A stretch of 23,550 bases of DNA. Source: CAINVV01 sp031432175 (GTDB lineage: Bacteria; Bacteroidota; Bacteroidia; Bacteroidales; Prolixibacteraceae). Position numbers and translations under genes: made by a program. Positions 1-7,270 of the stretch are shown here, piece by piece. Within the stretch, counting starts at the first letter, position 1, and each line of letters opens with the position of its first letter. The notes below the pieces were generated by a model. That model searched no databases and was not told the origin of the DNA. It was given only the letters and a program-made list of their open reading frames with translations. Where the stretch lies: assembly GCA_964358545.1 (NCBI GenBank), contig CAYHQN010000063.1, forward strand, positions 1 to 23,550, given 5' to 3'.

Positions 1-1000
1 TACCTTTCTTCAGGTATTCGACATTGGTTACAAACAAGTCGTCACCAACCAATTGGCATTTGTCGCCCAATTTCTCGGTTTGCATAACCCATCCGTCCCA
101 GTCGTTTTCAGAACATCCGTCTTCGATAGAGTCGATCGGGAAGTTGGCAACCAGCGAAGCCAGATAAGCTACCTGCTCAACGTTGTTGCGTTTGGCGCCG
201 TTGGGCCCTTCGAATTTCGCATAGTTGTAAATGCCGTCTTTGTAGAACTCAGAAGCAGCACAGTCAAGACCAATAGAGATATCACCACCCTCTTCGGCGC
301 GGCCTGGTTTGTAGCCGGCATTTTTGATGGCCAGGATGATGCTGTTCAATGCATCTTCTGTTCCATCCAGTTTTGGGGCAAAACCACCTTCATCACCCAC
401 TGCGGTGCTGAGGTTCCGGTCTTTCAGTACTTTTTTAAGGCTGTGGAAAACCTCGGCGCCCATGCGCAATGCTTCGCGGAAAGAGGATGCGCCGATCGGG
501 CGGATCATAAATTCCTGGAAAGCGATGGGAGCATCGGAGTGAGAACCGCCATTGATAATGTTCATCATTGGTACAGGCAAGGTTCTTGCGTTAACACCAC
601 CAATGTAACGATAAAGAGGCATTTCAAGATAAGCAGCTGCGGCTTTGGCAACAGCCAGTGAGACGCCCAGTATAGCGTTGGCACCCAGATTAGATTTGGT
701 TTTTGTTCCATCAAGGGCAATCAGTGCGTGATCCAGGGCTACCTGGTTCAGGGCGCTCATTCCAACCACATGCTCTGCAATAACAGTGTTGACATTTTCA
801 ACGGCTTTCAAAACGCCTTTGCCAAGGTATCTTTTCTTGTCTCCGTCGCGAAGCTCAATTGCCTCGTTTTCTCCGGTGGATGCTCCGGATGGTACTGCTG
901 CACGGCCTACAAAACCGCTCTCAAGGGTTACTTCTACTTCTACGGTCGGGTTACCGCGCGAATCAAGAATTTCTCTTCCAAAGACTTTACTTATTAACAT
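1..1000 (-). CDS. eno: Enolase, 3' end beyond the window
   Basis: Phosphopyruvate hydratase, the cytoplasmic glycolytic enzyme interconverting 2-phosphoglycerate and phosphoenolpyruvate. Reading the minus strand from the ATG at 1000–998 gives an uninterrupted N-terminal 333 residues of an enzyme that is usually about 430 long, so the C-terminal quarter lies outside the window. Visible family signatures are GREILDSRGNPTVE near residue 8, the SGASTG loop around 39–43, QEFM (Glu163) and GDEGG (catalytic Glu204), and the three Mg2+ ligands in GLDCAASE (Asp246), SIEDG (Glu293) and VGDD (Asp320). The catalytic lysine would fall just past the window edge. The start is chosen because MLISKVFGREI matches the family N-terminus and no upstream in-frame extension is needed. 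It is monocistronic or first in its unit at this end; the next gene upstream has its own terminator. Confidence 0.96.
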   Translation of the reverse strand, partial: MLISKVFGREILDSRGNPTVEVEVTLESGFVGRAAVPSGASTGENEAIELRDGDKKRYLGKGVLKAVENVNTVIAEHVVGMSALNQVALDHALIALDGTKTKSNLGANAILGVSLAVAKAAAAYLEMPLYRYIGGVNARTLPVPMMNIINGGSHSDAPIAFQEFMIRPIGASSFREALRMGAEVFHSLKKVLKDRNLSTAVGDEGGFAPKLDGTEDALNSIILAIKNAGYKPGRAEEGGDISIGLDCAASEFYKDGIYNYAKFEGPNGAKRNNVEQVAYLASLVANFPIDSIEDGCSENDWDGWVMQTEKLGDKCQLVGDDLFVTNVEYLKKG

Positions 1001-1151
1001 TTTGTGTGATATTTAAGTGATACAATCTGTTCATTACCTGAATGACAACTAATTTTTTGATAAAAACCGCACGAAGTTAGTGAAACAGTCAGAAATGCAT
1101 ATCAAACACCCAGGTTGCAGGTAAATTGTTAATGTAAAAATCATGTTGACC

Positions 1152-1198
1152 AATAAAAAAGTGAGACCCCTTTCGCCGTATCCGGAAGAAGGGGTCTC
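1152..1198 (-). terminator. Intrinsic terminator of the carboxypeptidase-regulatory-domain gene
   Basis: On the plus strand GAGACCCCTT (1163–1172) and AAGGGGTCTC (1189–1198) form a perfect 10-bp stem with a 16-base loop. Read on the minus strand the hairpin is followed within two bases by a T-rich run (the A6 tract at 1155–1160). It begins 26 bases after the stop codon of the minus-strand gene at 1225–2517, so it most likely ends that transcript and insulates eno from it. Confidence 0.85.
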
Positions 1199-1224
1199 TT
1201 GTTGCTCGCTTTTACTATTACCTG

Positions 1225-2517
1225 TTAATTGTACTTCATCTTTCGTTGAATCTTCCTGATGGCCTGTTCGATGGATTTCTCCGGTTCAATCACATTTTGG
1301 ACTCCCCAGAATTCGGGATCCGCAAAACCCGATACTTCATCCATCATGACTACGTATGGCTTTAGCCGGTCGGTTGGTTTGGCGTTCTTCACCGGACTTT
1401 TCGTCCAGTCGGTAACAGCCATCTCGATGGTACTTGCATAGTGGGTGTTGAAAAGCCGTTTCTTCCATTCAATTTTGAAGATGATCTCTGCCCTGGAGTA
1501 TCCGAAGAACCATTTTCCTCCCTTTTCACGGTAGTTTACCTGATAGGTTGCCTCTGTTGGATAGACTTTTGCACCGATTGGCTTCTTTCTGATGAGCAGG
1601 TCAGATGCAGCAAACTTATCCGTGACGTTAAGGCTAAATGTGGCACTGATGATGGCCAGACTTTCAGTATCGACATACAACTTGCCATAATACAATGGCT
1701 CCTTAGTATTTATATTTTGTTTAAAATCAATGATATACATCAGCCTGTCGCCGATTTTGGATATATTTTCAATAGTGAAATCGTAGTTTTTCATCATTTC
1801 TTCGGTGAACACCATTTCAGGATTTTTCATGATGTCGAGCAGAACCGAGGTATATGGGCCACCCTGCAATTTGAAGGTGATGGTATCCAATCTGGTGTAA
1901 TCTGTGCTCTTTCTTCCTTTGGAAAGCTCAATCTGATCTGACCTACCGGACAAGCAAGGTTGCTTGTAAAGATCCAGAACAGCCTCTGAAAGGAAGACGT
2001 AAGTCTTGTTCTTTTTGATTGTTTCGCGGTAAAAAACGATCATTTTGTTCTGGTCCTGGCTGTAATTCTGGGCCCTCTGGTTCATGATGGCGCTCATTAG
2101 CATATCCGGATCCTTGGGATGAACGCTGATGGTGCTCAGTGTTACCGTTAGCAATTCGAGTTCGATGCGGTTTCGTTCCGGTTTGAGAACCGTAAGACTG
2201 AGGATTTTGTCTTTGTGTCCTAAGTAAGAGACAACCACATTTCCGGCAGCTTGACCAACCGGCACTTTGAATGAAAATTCACCTTCGCTGTTGGCAACCG
2301 TTGAAAGGTTGGTCCCTTCCAACGTCAAAGTCGCAAAACCAAGGGCTTTACGCGATTCCATATCAATCACCGATCCTTTGAATTGCTTATATTTTAGTGA
2401 ATCGGCCGTATTGCTCATATTCGCTTCAGCCTTTAAGCCACTGCACCAAATAACAACCAACATCAGCATAATCCACTGAAGGTGATTGCTAAAACGGGAA
2501 TTCATTTGCGTTTTCAT
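1225..2517 (-). CDS. Exported protein with carboxypeptidase-like regulatory domain
   Basis: A 430-residue protein with an N-terminal hydrophobic signal (WIMLMLVVIWCSGLKAEA, about residues 15–32), so it is probably exported to the periplasm or outer membrane. Residues about 44–125 (FKGSVIDMESRKALGFATLT…) have the pattern of the CarboxypepD_reg-like Ig-fold domain, with conserved G.V.D..S...L..A.V, N.EG.F and YLG segments. That domain is common in Bacteroidota outer-membrane proteins. The remaining 300 residues have no motif I can name; they look β-rich and resemble uncharacterised regions in other proteins of this type. Two starts are possible, Met1 or Met5 (2505); both leave the signal peptide intact. 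No catalytic function is claimed. It is transcribed divergently from the patatin gene and ends in its own terminator. Confidence 0.75.
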   Translation of the reverse strand: MKTQMNSRFSNHLQWIMLMLVVIWCSGLKAEANMSNTADSLKYKQFKGSVIDMESRKALGFATLTLEGTNLSTVANSEGEFSFKVPVGQAAGNVVVSYLGHKDKILSLTVLKPERNRIELELLTVTLSTISVHPKDPDMLMSAIMNQRAQNYSQDQNKMIVFYRETIKKNKTYVFLSEAVLDLYKQPCLSGRSDQIELSKGRKSTDYTRLDTITFKLQGGPYTSVLLDIMKNPEMVFTEEMMKNYDFTIENISKIGDRLMYIIDFKQNINTKEPLYYGKLYVDTESLAIISATFSLNVTDKFAASDLLIRKKPIGAKVYPTEATYQVNYREKGGKWFFGYSRAEIIFKIEWKKRLFNTHYASTIEMAVTDWTKSPVKNAKPTDRLKPYVVMMDEVSGFADPEFWGVQNVIEPEKSIEQAIRKIQRKMKYN

Positions 2518-2579
2518 CTTGAAAAGAATTAAAATTAACCAATGTCTATCAAAAAAAAGTCAGAATATTCACGGTTCAC

Positions 2580-2659
2580 ACTGTCATGGTGTACAAGAGG
2601 TATTTTTGATTTCCCTGATCAGGGATTATCACTCTTTTGCCCTCTATTCCCATGACAGT
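2580..2659. repeat. Nested inverted repeat in a divergent spacer
   Basis: ACTGTCATGG (2580–2589) is exactly complementary to CCATGACAGT (2650–2659). Inside it AGAGG pairs with CCTCT, and the centre holds a perfect 12-base palindrome, CCCTGATCAGGG (2613–2624). Together they could form a stem with an internal hairpin, or a cruciform in DNA. It lies between two divergently transcribed genes. No T-run flanks it, so it does not look like a simple terminator. Its function is unknown. Confidence 0.6.
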
Positions 2660-2760
2660 TCAACCTAAATTTACCCTTATTTATTTAATAATAAAATAAC
2701 TATTGTTAGGGAATTTCGTCTTATTAATTGTTATGTTCAGGTAGTAATTCGTTTCATGAG

Positions 2761-4932
2761 ATGAAAAGGTCGGCTATCACATTAATAATCTTCTGCTTTG
2801 CCCTATTTCTCTTTGGACAACCTGCCAACACCAGGCCAAAAATCGGACTGGTTTTATCGGGTGGGGGAGCCAAGGGATTTGCGCATGTTGGGGTACTTAA
2901 AGTATTGGAAGAGGCTAAAATACCGATTGATTACATAGCCGGAACCAGTGTCGGAAGTATTGTTGGAGGATTGTACGCCTGCGGATATGATGCTGCCACC
3001 CTCGAAAAAATTGTCAAGAGCCAGGATTGGGGCAGTTTGCTGAGCAACGAATACAAACCAGAGTTTGTTACCCCTTTTGACAGGTCTGATGAGTCGCGGT
3101 ACAATGTCAGCTTCCCATTTGAGCAGAAGAAACTGAACCTCTCCAATGGAGTGCTCAACGGCCAAAATGCCATGGAACTATTTTCTTACCTCACCCTTGG
3201 TTTTCACGATGTTTACGACTTTTCCAAACTCCCCATCCCATTTCTTTGCATTGCAACCGATTTGACCAACGGAGAAGAGGTGGTGCTTGACAAAGGCTGT
3301 CTTCCCAAAGCCATGCGGGCCAGCATGTCTATCCCGGCAGCATTTTCATCGGTCGAAATCAATGGCCGGATGCTGGTGGATGGCGGAATCGTCAACAATT
3401 ATCCGGTTGACAGGGCCCTCCAGATGGGAGCAAACATCATCATTGGCGTCGACATCATGGACAGCTTAATGACCCCCGAAGATCTGAAAGGTATCCCCGA
3501 GGTGGTATCCCAGATGATGAACTTTATGGGCAGGCAGAAAAACAAGCAAAATGCAAAGGCTGCCGACGTCTATATTCGTCCATACATTCATGGCTATTCA
3601 GCAGCCAGTTTTTATGCTGAATCTGCAGAAAAGTTGATTAAGCGAGGAGAAGAAGCCGCCCGCAGGGTCTTACCGCAGTTGACGCGACTGAGGGATTCGC
3701 TTCATTTGGTGGCAAAACCACGCACCATCCATCACCTTATCAGGAATGATACGACATTGGTTATCAGTCAGATTGAAGTAACAGGAACGGACCGTGCCAA
3801 AATAGCCTTCTATCTTGGTCAGACCGGGATCAAACGCGATCAACATGTTACCCTCGAACATTTGAGAAATGGTATTTCGCGGCTTTACTCTACAGGAAAT
3901 TATGAATATGTGAATTACCAGCTCGTCGGGAATAATAAGAAAACACTCAAGGTAGAGGTCAAGGAGCGCAAAAACAACAAGATCAATGCCGGACTTCACT
4001 ACGACTCCGAATTGAGATCGGCCATGCTGATCAACATCACCATCAGAAACCAGAATTTCTTTGGATCGAGGCTATCGATGGATGCAAAACTTTCCCAGTA
4101 TCCCATGTTCTCGGCGCAATATTCGATCGACCGCGGATGGAAACCAGGATTCTATTCCAAAATTATGTATGTCTCGGATCGTTATTACCGGTATGAATCA
4201 GGAAAAAAAATTGCGGAATTAGAGATGTCACTGCTCAATTTACAGTTGGCCACCCACTCTTTCATCACCGATGCCACACGATTTACTGTGGGGACTTCAA
4301 TGGACAGTTACCGACTGGGAACTGCCATTGGTGACATATCTGGATACAACATCCAGAACAAGGTCTATTTCAACCTCTTCGCCAAAATAGAACACAACCG
4401 GCTAAACAAGATTTACTTTCCCACCAAAGGAACAAACGTGAGCGGTGGTGCAAAATTTCTGTTTAACAATGGGAAAAACAGTCCTTTACTTATAGGTGAT
4501 TTTGCTTTCAAAAGGGCCCGTTCCATCTCTGATCGAATTACCCTCATCTATTCCATCAATAGCCGGCTCATTTTCGGTCAAAATGAATCCTATTTTCACA
4601 GAACGTTTTTAGGTGGTGTTCAGCAAACCAACTATATGGAAAACAACATGTCATTCAATGGTTTGCACAGGATAGAGATCAATACCAGCAGTGCCGGTAC
4701 AGCAAGACTTGAGGCACGACTTCGGATGTGGGAGAAAATATACATCTCTGCAATGGGTGATATTGGGGTTTACAGCGAAGAGAGCCTCATGCTTACCAAT
4801 CAAAAGACCATTTACGGTTTTGGGGTAAAAGCGGCCTATGACAGTGTGGTCGGTCCTCTCGAAGTAAATCTGAGCTTTTCAAGTTTTAACAAAGACTTTA
4901 TTCCCTTCCTTTCGCTGGGATATTGGTTCTGA
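2761..4932 (+). CDS. Patatin-like phospholipase with POTRA and outer-membrane β-barrel (type Vd-like)
   Basis: A 723-residue protein with signal peptide MKRSAITLIIFCFALFLFG. The patatin domain (about 26–320) has the oxyanion glycine loop SGGGAKG (33–39), the nucleophile elbow GTSVG (Ser63) and the DGG motif (Asp207), the Ser-Asp dyad of patatin lipases. Residues about 340–410 look like a POTRA module (VISQIEVTGTDRAK…). The rest is β-strand-rich, with many alternating aromatic strands, and ends in SLGYWF with a terminal Phe, as outer-membrane barrels do. This order matches type Vd secretion proteins (PlpD-like), whose lipase domain is exported through its own barrel. An in-frame ATG at 2728 would add 11 residues before the signal peptide; 2761 is preferred because it puts the basic signal-peptide start first. 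Expected activity is phospholipase A, with the substrate unproven. Confidence 0.88.
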   Translation: MKRSAITLIIFCFALFLFGQPANTRPKIGLVLSGGGAKGFAHVGVLKVLEEAKIPIDYIAGTSVGSIVGGLYACGYDAATLEKIVKSQDWGSLLSNEYKPEFVTPFDRSDESRYNVSFPFEQKKLNLSNGVLNGQNAMELFSYLTLGFHDVYDFSKLPIPFLCIATDLTNGEEVVLDKGCLPKAMRASMSIPAAFSSVEINGRMLVDGGIVNNYPVDRALQMGANIIIGVDIMDSLMTPEDLKGIPEVVSQMMNFMGRQKNKQNAKAADVYIRPYIHGYSAASFYAESAEKLIKRGEEAARRVLPQLTRLRDSLHLVAKPRTIHHLIRNDTTLVISQIEVTGTDRAKIAFYLGQTGIKRDQHVTLEHLRNGISRLYSTGNYEYVNYQLVGNNKKTLKVEVKERKNNKINAGLHYDSELRSAMLINITIRNQNFFGSRLSMDAKLSQYPMFSAQYSIDRGWKPGFYSKIMYVSDRYYRYESGKKIAELEMSLLNLQLATHSFITDATRFTVGTSMDSYRLGTAIGDISGYNIQNKVYFNLFAKIEHNRLNKIYFPTKGTNVSGGAKFLFNNGKNSPLLIGDFAFKRARSISDRITLIYSINSRLIFGQNESYFHRTFLGGVQQTNYMENNMSFNGLHRIEINTSSAGTARLEARLRMWEKIYISAMGDIGVYSEESLMLTNQKTIYGFGVKAAYDSVVGPLEVNLSFSSFNKDFIPFLSLGYWF

Positions 4933-4934
4933 AA

Positions 4935-4965
4935 TTTTCTACTCTTACGGGGTTGTTTATCTTTG
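4935..4965 (+). promoter_or_regulatory. Possible Bacteroidota promoter for dacB
   Basis: TATCTTTG (4958–4965) fits the Bacteroidota -7 element TAnnTTTG and lies 26 bases before the dacB start codon. The expected upstream TTTG is only weakly present (a TTTT near 4935), so this is a half-supported call. It would let dacB be transcribed separately from the patatin gene just upstream. Confidence 0.4.
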
Positions 4966-4991
4966 TACTAACTACAACCAAAGATAAAAAA

Positions 4992-6422
4992 ATGAGACCA
5001 ATATTCCTTTTCATCCTGTTCTGCTGCATTCCCTTTCAGCAATTATTCGCGCAAAAAAATTCTGTTGGTCATTTTTTTAGTACCGGAACCCTATCGACCG
5101 CTTCATACAGTATTTATGCCATCGATGCCCGATCCGGCGATCTGCTTTGTGAAACAGATCAGAAAAGTCTCACTTCCGCCTCTGTGATGAAGCTTTTTAC
5201 CACTGCCGTAGCTTTGGAAATCCTGGGTCCTGATTATACCTTTTCTACCTCTCTCTACTATTCGGGCAACATCGATCCTCAAAATGGAACCCTAACGGGG
5301 AATCTCATTCTAAAGGGGGGTGGCGACCCGGCCTTCTGCTCCTCATTTTTTAAGGATCACTACAAGGATTGCATCGCAACATGGGTCGCACAACTGAAAA
5401 AGTGTGGTGTCAAAAAAATCGAAGGCAATATTTCGCTTGATCTGTCAGCGCTCGAACATGCATCCGTTCCGGGAGGATGGGCATGGGACGATATCGGAAA
5501 TTATTACGGTGCAGGTGTCTCTGCAATCACATACATGGATAACCTTTACGATATACAATTTTCCTCCTCTAAAACTGTCGGCGTAAAAACTACAATCAAA
5601 TCAATTGATCCGGAGATACCAGGTCTCATTTTAGACAACAACGTGACCTCCTCTGCCGAAGCCGGAGACCAAACCATCGTGTACGGTGCACCGGGAGCCT
5701 TGCACCAAACCATCGAAGGAACAATACCTTCCGATCAAACCGATTTTGTGATCAAGGCTGCAATGCCTGATCCGCCGCAAATTGCCGGACAAGCCCTTCT
5801 GAAAAAATTGAAAGAGGAGGGAATCGATCTTTCAGGAAGCATCATCAAGGTGCCCGAAGGTGACAAGAGCAACAGAATACTGGTGGGCACTCAGCTCTCT
5901 CCTCCCCTGAAGGATCTGATTGTCCCATTGAACAAGGAGAGTCTCAATTTATATGCCGAACACCTTCTTTGCGAAATTGGCAGGAAATTTTCTGGTGAAC
6001 CATCAAGGGCCAAAGGACTTGAAGCTTATCATCGGTTTTGTCTGGACAAAGGGATCGACTCCCGGGGGTTTTTCCCTTCAGACGGTAGCGGTCTGACAAG
6101 AAGCAATGCCATGACATCCAAAATGCTCGTCGAAACGATGAAATATCTTTACGACGGACCAAACAGGATGATCTTTTTAAATGCACTTCCTATCGCAGGA
6201 GTAGATGGCACCCTTCGAAATTCCTTCAAAGGTACTCCGCTCGAAAAAAATGTCACAGCCAAGACAGGATCAATGGCACACGTCAGAAGCATTGCCGGTT
6301 TGATGAGGACAAAAAGCAAAAGAACGATTCTGTTTGCCATCCTGATCAACAATTTCGACCTCAAATCGCAGGAAGCCTCTAAATTATTGGAATCTATATT
6401 GTTATCGTTCTATAATAACTAA
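4992..6422 (+). CDS. dacB: D-alanyl-D-alanine carboxypeptidase/endopeptidase, S13 family (PBP4 type)
   Basis: A 476-residue periplasmic penicillin-binding protein that trims or cleaves peptidoglycan cross-links. The signal peptide is MRPIFLFILFCCIPFQQLFA, with likely cleavage after LFA. All three active-site motifs of the serine penicillin-recognising fold are present: SVMK (Ser64 to Lys67, the nucleophile and general base), SLN in KESLNLYAEHL, and KTG in TAKTGSM. A long insert between the first two motifs (GNLILKGGGDPAF… through the β-rich middle) is typical of S13 enzymes, as is the total length. A longer reading frame opens at 4923, but that would overlap the patatin stop and bury the signal peptide; 4992 gives a normal signal sequence. 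It is separated from the patatin gene by 59 bases. Confidence 0.92.
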   Translation: MRPIFLFILFCCIPFQQLFAQKNSVGHFFSTGTLSTASYSIYAIDARSGDLLCETDQKSLTSASVMKLFTTAVALEILGPDYTFSTSLYYSGNIDPQNGTLTGNLILKGGGDPAFCSSFFKDHYKDCIATWVAQLKKCGVKKIEGNISLDLSALEHASVPGGWAWDDIGNYYGAGVSAITYMDNLYDIQFSSSKTVGVKTTIKSIDPEIPGLILDNNVTSSAEAGDQTIVYGAPGALHQTIEGTIPSDQTDFVIKAAMPDPPQIAGQALLKKLKEEGIDLSGSIIKVPEGDKSNRILVGTQLSPPLKDLIVPLNKESLNLYAEHLLCEIGRKFSGEPSRAKGLEAYHRFCLDKGIDSRGFFPSDGSGLTRSNAMTSKMLVETMKYLYDGPNRMIFLNALPIAGVDGTLRNSFKGTPLEKNVTAKTGSMAHVRSIAGLMRTKSKRTILFAILINNFDLKSQEASKLLESILLSFYNN

Positions 6423-6529
6423 GAAAAAGTACTTCAGTTGCTAATTAGAATTAAAATTGTCTTGATAGAATGTCTATTTTTAAGTATTTTTACAGTACTA
6501 ATTTGATAATAAAGTAAAAATTACAGGAT

Positions 6530-6793
6530 ATGAGCTCACAAAATATTAAACTTGAAAATTCCGAGCTGACAGCGGAACTATGCTATTCGGCCTTCTTAAG
6601 TCTTCCTGATATTGAGAAAGAAAACTTTATTAGCCGAATCTTGAATAATATAAACAGCAAAGCAGTTGCCATCTCTTCATCCGGAAAACTTCTGTCAAAA
6701 AAACAATATATAGCGCATATTGAATCCATAAGAAAAGAGGTCAACGAGGGAAATTTCATCTCGCACGATGACATATTGGATAATATGGAATGA
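6530..6793 (+). CDS. Small antitoxin-like protein
   Basis: An 87-residue, charged, mostly helical protein with no signal or membrane segment. I do not recognise a named family with certainty. The C-terminal stretch (SKKQYIAHIESIRKEVNEG, then a short tail ending HDDILDNME) resembles the tails of small type II antitoxins that pair with RelE/ParE toxins in Bacteroidota. The context supports this: its stop codon overlaps (ATGA) the start of a short reading frame whose 26 residues look like the beginning of a RelE/ParE toxin and which then breaks. It is therefore probably an orphaned antitoxin. Local sequence is AT-rich compared with the neighbouring biosynthetic genes. Confidence 0.6.
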   Translation: MSSQNIKLENSELTAELCYSAFLSLPDIEKENFISRILNNINSKAVAISSSGKLLSKKQYIAHIESIRKEVNEGNFISHDDILDNME

Positions 6794-6887
6794 GCAACCT
6801 AAAAATCAAATGGTCATTATACGCCAAAAAAAGCTTAAACTTCATACAGCTCAAAGCCCTGAAAAATTAGAAGATGCGTTGGACTAG
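6790..6887 (+). pseudogene. Truncated, frameshifted RelE/ParE-like toxin remnant
   Basis: Starting with an ATGA overlap on the antitoxin-like gene, the frame reads MSNLKIKWSLYAKKSLNFI and stops at 6868–6870 after 26 codons. 'IKWS..AKKSL..I' is the usual start of RelE/ParE toxins (strand then helix). In another frame the next bases read HTAQSPEKLEDALD before a TAG at 6885–6887, similar to the 'SPE.A..FID' helix that follows in ParE. A small deletion plus frameshift explains both pieces; the remaining two thirds of a normal toxin of about 95 residues is missing. The call rests on motif resemblance only. Confidence 0.5.
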
Positions 6888-7020
6888 AATAACCCAACAA
6901 TATTTTAAATGCGAATTTTGAATTTTTGGTTAAAATTTTCCACAATTCACAAACCTTAACAAAAGAAGGATAAAATCTTCGATTTATTAATTATTTAACC
7001 TTGATTACTTACAATTTTAT
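6888..7020. other. AT-rich spacer before the ilv promoter
   Basis: Between the toxin remnant and the ilv promoter, part of a longer gene-free stretch from 6794 to 7124. It is strongly AT-rich, with no ORF or strong hairpin that I can support. It may contain decayed toxin-gene sequence. Confidence 0.5.
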
Positions 7021-7050
7021 TTTGTTGTGAATATTATATTGATACTTTTG
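7021..7050 (+). promoter_or_regulatory. Promoter of the ilv–leu cluster
   Basis: TTTG (7021–7024) and TACTTTTG (7043–7050) match the Bacteroidota -33/-7 elements (TTTG … TAnnTTTG) with an 18-base spacer. Transcription would start near 7057, giving a leader of about 210 nt before ilvD that contains the leader peptide and attenuator. Position and consensus fit are seen directly; activity is inferred. Confidence 0.6.
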
Positions 7051-7124
7051 TCCCGGATGAAATGCAAAACTCATTGTGTTGCCTTTCATTGAAACATTAA
7101 AATTGCTAAAGCGTAAAGAAGTAA

Positions 7125-7187
7125 ATGGAAACATCCTTTGACATTCTCCTCCTCGTGGTCATTCTAATTCTCGTCTGTGCAGGTTGA
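7125..7187 (+). CDS. ilv–leu leader peptide (attenuator peptide)
   Basis: A 20-codon ORF from ATG 7125 to TGA 7185–7187. After METSFD it reads ILLLVVILILV without interruption, then CAG: eleven consecutive branched-chain codons (3 Ile, 5 Leu, 3 Val). This composition is essentially diagnostic of a leader peptide that senses charging of tRNA-Ile, tRNA-Leu and tRNA-Val. It lies between a consensus-like promoter and a perfect terminator hairpin, 83 bases before the proposed ilvD start. The preceding bases (AAAGAAGTAA) offer only a weak purine-rich ribosome site, which is normal in this phylum. Confidence 0.88.
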   Translation: METSFDILLLVVILILVCAG

Positions 7188-7258
7188 GGAGGTTAAGTCT
7201 TTGTGATGACAAAATATAGATGAACCTTTCTCAACAAAACGAGAAAGGTTCTTTTTTT
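7148..7258 (+). promoter_or_regulatory. Ribosome-mediated transcription attenuator of the ilv–leu cluster
   Basis: Three mutually exclusive RNA segments can be read. Segment 1 is CCTCCTC (7148–7154), made by the Leu codons themselves, and pairs with GAGGAGG (7186–7192), segment 2. Segment 2 (GGAGGTT, 7188–7194) can instead pair with AACCTTT (7223–7229), the 5' arm of the terminator, using two G·U pairs. A ribosome stalled on Ile/Leu/Val codons would cover segment 1 and free segment 2 to block the terminator. A ribosome reaching the TGA at 7185 would cover segment 2 and let the terminator form. Pairings are read from sequence; the mechanism follows the classical ilv/leu/trp attenuation model. 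Confidence 0.78.
7222..7258 (+). terminator. Attenuator terminator hairpin
   Basis: GAACCTTTCTC (7222–7232) and GAGAAAGGTTC (7241–7251) form a perfect 11-bp stem with an 8-base loop, followed immediately by seven Ts (7252–7258). It ends 12 bases before the ilvD ATG at 7271. As a free-standing intrinsic terminator directly in front of the first structural gene, it can only make sense as a regulated (attenuating) terminator. Confidence 0.92.
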
Positions 7259-7270
7259 AAGAAAAACATT

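Noticed and set aside
53..1016. Open frames on the plus strand at the left end
   Set aside because: They are antisense shadows of enolase, whose minus-strand translation shows all expected catalytic motifs.
1001..1151. A strong eno promoter
   Set aside because: On the minus strand only a TAACTTCG partly resembling the -7 consensus was seen, with a TTTG 23 bases upstream; too weak to list.
7188..7270. Riboswitch or T-box upstream of ilvD
   Set aside because: The leader has no T-box specifier/antiterminator consensus or known aptamer pattern; the leader peptide and hairpin explain the regulation.
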